Part shown: positions 5,573 to 5,739 of the stretch, piece after piece
How the letters are laid out: each line of letters begins with the position of its first letter
Position numbering within the stretch: the stretch's first letter is position 1
Origin: an uncultured Clostridia bacterium
Lineage (GTDB): Bacteria > Bacillota > Clostridia > TANB77 > CAG-508
DNA length: 5,739 bases
Reading direction: 5' to 3'
Assembly (NCBI GenBank): GCA_947630255.1
Contig: CANRGU010000078.1
Coordinates: 1-5,739, forward strand
Program-made: the position numbers and the translations under genes
Notes under the pieces: model-generated
The model's input: only the letters and a program-made list of their open reading frames with translations
What the model was told of the DNA's origin: nothing
Database searches by the model: none

Positions 5573-5739
5573 TTACATATTACAATATACTAATATCATT
5601 CCAATTATACTAAATAGAAAACCTATTAATTTTAATCCCAACGTAGCATCATTTTGATCTCCGAAGCCAAATACTTTTTTTGTTATTGGTCTTGCATCAA
5701 ACACTAATATTACTCCGAACATTACTAAAATTATTCCTA
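5573..5739 (-). CDS. C-terminal part of a small two-helix membrane protein, unknown function
   Basis: The last 54 residues of an open frame enter from the window edge and end at TAA 5575-5573. I do not recognise a named family. Two hydrophobic segments (residues 1-13, GIILVMFGVILVF, and 34-51) flank a polar loop with DARPITKKVFGFGDQNDAT, which looks conserved rather than random because it is rich in Gly, Asp and Lys inside an otherwise Ile/Leu-rich protein. The protein is probably short and membrane-embedded, with the loop on one face. The valS promoter starts eight bases past the stop. The start, full length and operon partners are outside the window. Confidence 0.7.
   Translation of the reverse strand, partial: GIILVMFGVILVFDARPITKKVFGFGDQNDATLGLKLIGFLFSIIGMILVYCNM

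Overview
The window is visibly AT-rich. Every supported gene lies on the minus strand, so transcription runs from high to low coordinates. The organism is most likely a low-GC Firmicute of the class Clostridia, probably an uncultured or gut-type lineage. The grounds are strong AGGAGG-type ribosome binding sites, a T-box leader on an aminoacyl-tRNA synthetase, the local order of a four-helix membrane protein, an HD protein and a SecD-like protein, and the codon use. TGA is used as a stop, so the genetic code appears standard. This placement is inference, because no rRNA or other marker is present.

Layout in transcription order. (1) 5739-5573 holds the C-terminal end of a small two-helix membrane protein that enters from outside the window. 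(2) 5565-5281 holds an extended -10 promoter with a 25-nt palindrome over its start region, then a complete T-box leader. Its specifier reads as GUA (valine) and it ends in an intrinsic terminator. (3) 5265-2623 is valS, valyl-tRNA synthetase, 880 residues from the start that follows the ribosome binding site. (4) 2615-2555 holds a hairpin followed at once by a promoter. (5) 2524-2132 encodes a four-helix membrane protein resembling the TIGR04086 family. (6) 2130-2096 is a perfect 15-bp palindrome touching that gene's stop. (7) 2063-2035 is a good sigma-A-type promoter. (8) 2003-1344 encodes an HD-domain phosphohydrolase. (9) 1331-1 is a SecD-like protein whose ribosome binding site overlaps the HD stop codon; it runs off the window.

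How it fits together. valS is a self-contained unit controlled by uncharged tRNA-Val. The HD gene and the SecD-like gene form a tight operon that probably continues into secF beyond the window edge. The TIGR04086-like gene appears to have its own promoter. The least ordinary protein is the SecD-like one. It keeps the overall SecD plan, but it has lost the conserved membrane aspartate of the fourth helix and the GG of the N-terminal LGLDLxGG motif.

I saw no tRNA or rRNA gene, CRISPR array, transposase gene or phage gene. No stretch longer than 300 bases is unexplained; the longest gene-free stretch (5266-5572) is filled by the valS promoter and T-box.
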